Shown: in pieces, positions 7,042 through 7,772 of the stretch
Layout: each line of letters begins with the position of its first letter
Position numbering within the stretch: position 1 is the stretch's first letter
NCBI GenBank assembly: GCA_934567115.1
Contig: CAKTJA010000058.1
Coordinates: 1-7,772, forward strand
Source: an uncultured Oscillospiraceae bacterium
GTDB lineage: Bacteria; Bacillota; Clostridia; Oscillospirales; Oscillospiraceae
Reading direction: 5' to 3'
DNA length: 7,772 nt
The notes under the pieces: model-generated
Told to the model about the DNA's origin: nothing
What the model saw: only the letters and a program-made list of their open reading frames with translations
The model's database searches: none
Translations under genes and position numbers: made by a program

Positions 7042-7050
7042 GCGGCGGAC

Positions 7051-7079
7051 TTGCAATTCCGGACCGTATGTGCTATCTT
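7051..7079 (+). promoter_or_regulatory. Sigma-A-type promoter for the DUF6110-like gene
   Basis: TTGCAA (7051-7056), a 17-base spacer and TATCTT (7074-7079) predict a start near 7086 and a leader of about 57 bases. This makes the small membrane protein and the ATPase a transcription unit separate from the Fe-S operon. Confidence 0.6.
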
Positions 7080-7092
7080 AAAGGAAAACAAT

Positions 7093-7110
7093 GGTTAGTC
7101 ATATTTAACC
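7093..7110. promoter_or_regulatory. Inverted repeat just downstream of the promoter, possible operator
   Basis: GGTTA (7093-7097) and TAACC (7106-7110) are inverted with an 8-base AT-rich spacer, placed at about +8 to +25 of the transcript. A metal-responsive repressor could bind here, but the spacing does not fit the DtxR/MntR pattern (3-base centre) and the arms are only 5 bases. Confidence 0.25.
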
Positions 7111-7142
7111 TATTGCGGATAACTACACAGGAGGTCGTTTTC

Positions 7143-7397
7143 ATGAAGAAATTAGCCATGTTCGCCGCAGGAGTGCTGTTCGGTACTGCGGGTCTCAAGG
7201 TGCTCTCCGGCAGGGATGCGAAGAAGGTCTACGCGCACACGACCGCTGCGGCGCTGCGCGCCAAGGAATGCGTGATGAAGACCGTTACGGCCGTGCGCGA
7301 GGGCGCGGAGGATGTTTACGCCGATGCCAAGGACATCAACGAGCGCCGCGCGGAGGCGGAGACCGCCGCCGTGGTTGAGGACACTTCCGAGGAATAA
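7143..7397 (+). CDS. Small membrane-anchored protein, DUF6110-like
   Basis: An 84-residue protein of unknown function. Residues 4-21 (LAMFAAGVLFGTAGLKVL) form one hydrophobic, glycine-containing membrane segment behind MKK. The rest (22-84) is charged and probably helical, rich in Ala, Glu, Lys and Arg, with AKKVYAHTTAAALRAKECV at 26-44 and an acidic end, EDTSEE. From memory this pattern matches the DUF6110 family of clostridial proteins; a domain search is needed to confirm. ATG 7143 is chosen over in-frame upstream starts because AGGAGGT (7129-7135) lies 7 bases before it and the promoter at 7051-7079 excludes earlier starts. It precedes a probable metal-transporting ATPase gene by 48 bases, suggesting a helper or regulatory role for that pump (inference). 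The single Cys43 is not part of a metal motif. Confidence 0.8.
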   Translation: MKKLAMFAAGVLFGTAGLKVLSGRDAKKVYAHTTAAALRAKECVMKTVTAVREGAEDVYADAKDINERRAEAETAAVVEDTSEE

Positions 7398-7402
7398 CGC
7401 GT

Positions 7403-7432
7403 GAGAGCCGCACGGCGGCTCTCTTTCGCTTT
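7403..7432 (+). terminator. Hairpin terminator between the DUF6110-like gene and the ATPase gene
   Basis: GAGAGCCGC (7403-7411) and GCGGCTCTC (7415-7423) form a perfect 9-bp GC-rich stem with a 3-base loop (ACG), followed by TTTCGCTTT (7424-7432). It starts 5 bases after the stop at 7397 and ends 13 bases before the next ATG. In this position it probably lets only part of the transcripts read into the ATPase gene, or protects the 3' end of the small-protein message. Confidence 0.65.
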
Positions 7433-7445
7433 GAGGGGAAAAGCA

Positions 7446-7772
7446 ATGAAATGCATCATTCTTCATGAGTCCCGCGGGCGGCTGCGCGTGCATCTTTCCT
7501 GCGCGCGCATGACGCTGCACGACGCGGACGTTTTGGAATACTATTTGCGCAATGTTGACGGCGTTTCCGAGGTCGCGGTCTACGACCGCACACAGGACGC
7601 CGTGGTGCTCTACGATGCGGAGCGCGGAAGCATGCTCCGTGCGCTGGCGGTTTTCTCCTTCGCCGAGGCGGAGGCCATGGAGCTGGTGCCGGAGCACACC
7701 TCCCGTGCGCTGAACCGGGAGTTTGAGGACAAGCTGGCGGTCGCCGTCATGCGGCGGTGCATCTCCAAGCTG
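7446..7772 (+). CDS. Probable heavy-metal-translocating P1B-type ATPase, N-terminal part (cut by window edge)
   Basis: An open frame of 109 codons runs off the right edge without a stop. It starts at ATG 7446, with GAGGGG (7434-7439) upstream. The beginning, ILHESRGRLRVHL (5-17), followed by a beta-alpha-beta pattern with DADVLEYYLRNVDGVSEVAVY (27-47), resembles the degenerate heavy-metal-associated (HMA-like) N-terminal domain of clostridial P1B ATPases. These lack the CxxC metal site, and none is seen here. The ATPase core (DKTGT, CPx, HP motifs) would be outside the window, so the pump identity and metal are not proven. Its place just after a small membrane protein gene supports a two-gene unit. 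Alternatives: another protein with an HMA-like domain. Confidence 0.65.
   Translation, partial: MKCIILHESRGRLRVHLSCARMTLHDADVLEYYLRNVDGVSEVAVYDRTQDAVVLYDAERGSMLRALAVFSFAEAEAMELVPEHTSRALNREFEDKLAVAVMRRCISKL

Noticed and set aside
7091..7112. GGTTA/TAACC repeat as a DtxR/MntR box.
   Set aside because: The 8-base spacer does not fit the 3-base centre of that operator class.

Overview
The window looks like a GC-rich, spore-forming relative of the class Clostridia (Oscillospiraceae-like Firmicutes). This is inferred from four things: a SpoIID/LytB-type sporulation hydrolase, a minimal IscS-IscU-Rrf2 iron-sulfur module without hscBA/fdx, strong GGAGG ribosome-binding sites, and a small protein of a type I associate with clostridia (DUF6110-like). 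No species can be named. No CRISPR array, insertion sequence, tRNA or rRNA was seen.

Layout. (1) 1-477, minus strand: the N-terminal 159 residues of DapA (lysine/diaminopimelate synthesis), cut by the window edge. (2) 611-3365, plus strand: a consensus sigma-A promoter drives a SpoIID/LytB-domain protein with an apparent frameshift near 1448, followed 15 bases later by queA (queuosine tRNA modification). (3) 3366-3565: a terminator region with overlapping inverted repeats. (4) 3566-6991: a consensus promoter, overlapped by a 25-bp palindrome, and a ~220-nt leader precede cysK, iscS, iscU and an IscR-like Rrf2 regulator. This set of four genes makes cysteine, pulls its sulfur off as persulfide, assembles Fe-S clusters on a scaffold, and probably senses the result; the palindrome is the natural candidate operator for the Rrf2 protein. 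(5) 7051-7772: a separate promoter drives a small membrane-anchored DUF6110-like protein. A hairpin terminator follows, then the first 109 residues of a probable P1B-type metal-transporting ATPase, cut by the right edge.

The best candidates for something undescribed are the self-regulated cysK-iscS-iscU-rrf2 circuit with its unclassified leader RNA, the extra Cys-rich tail on IscU, and the DUF6110-like/P-type ATPase pair separated by a hairpin. The SpoIID frameshift needs checking first, because it may be a sequencing error.
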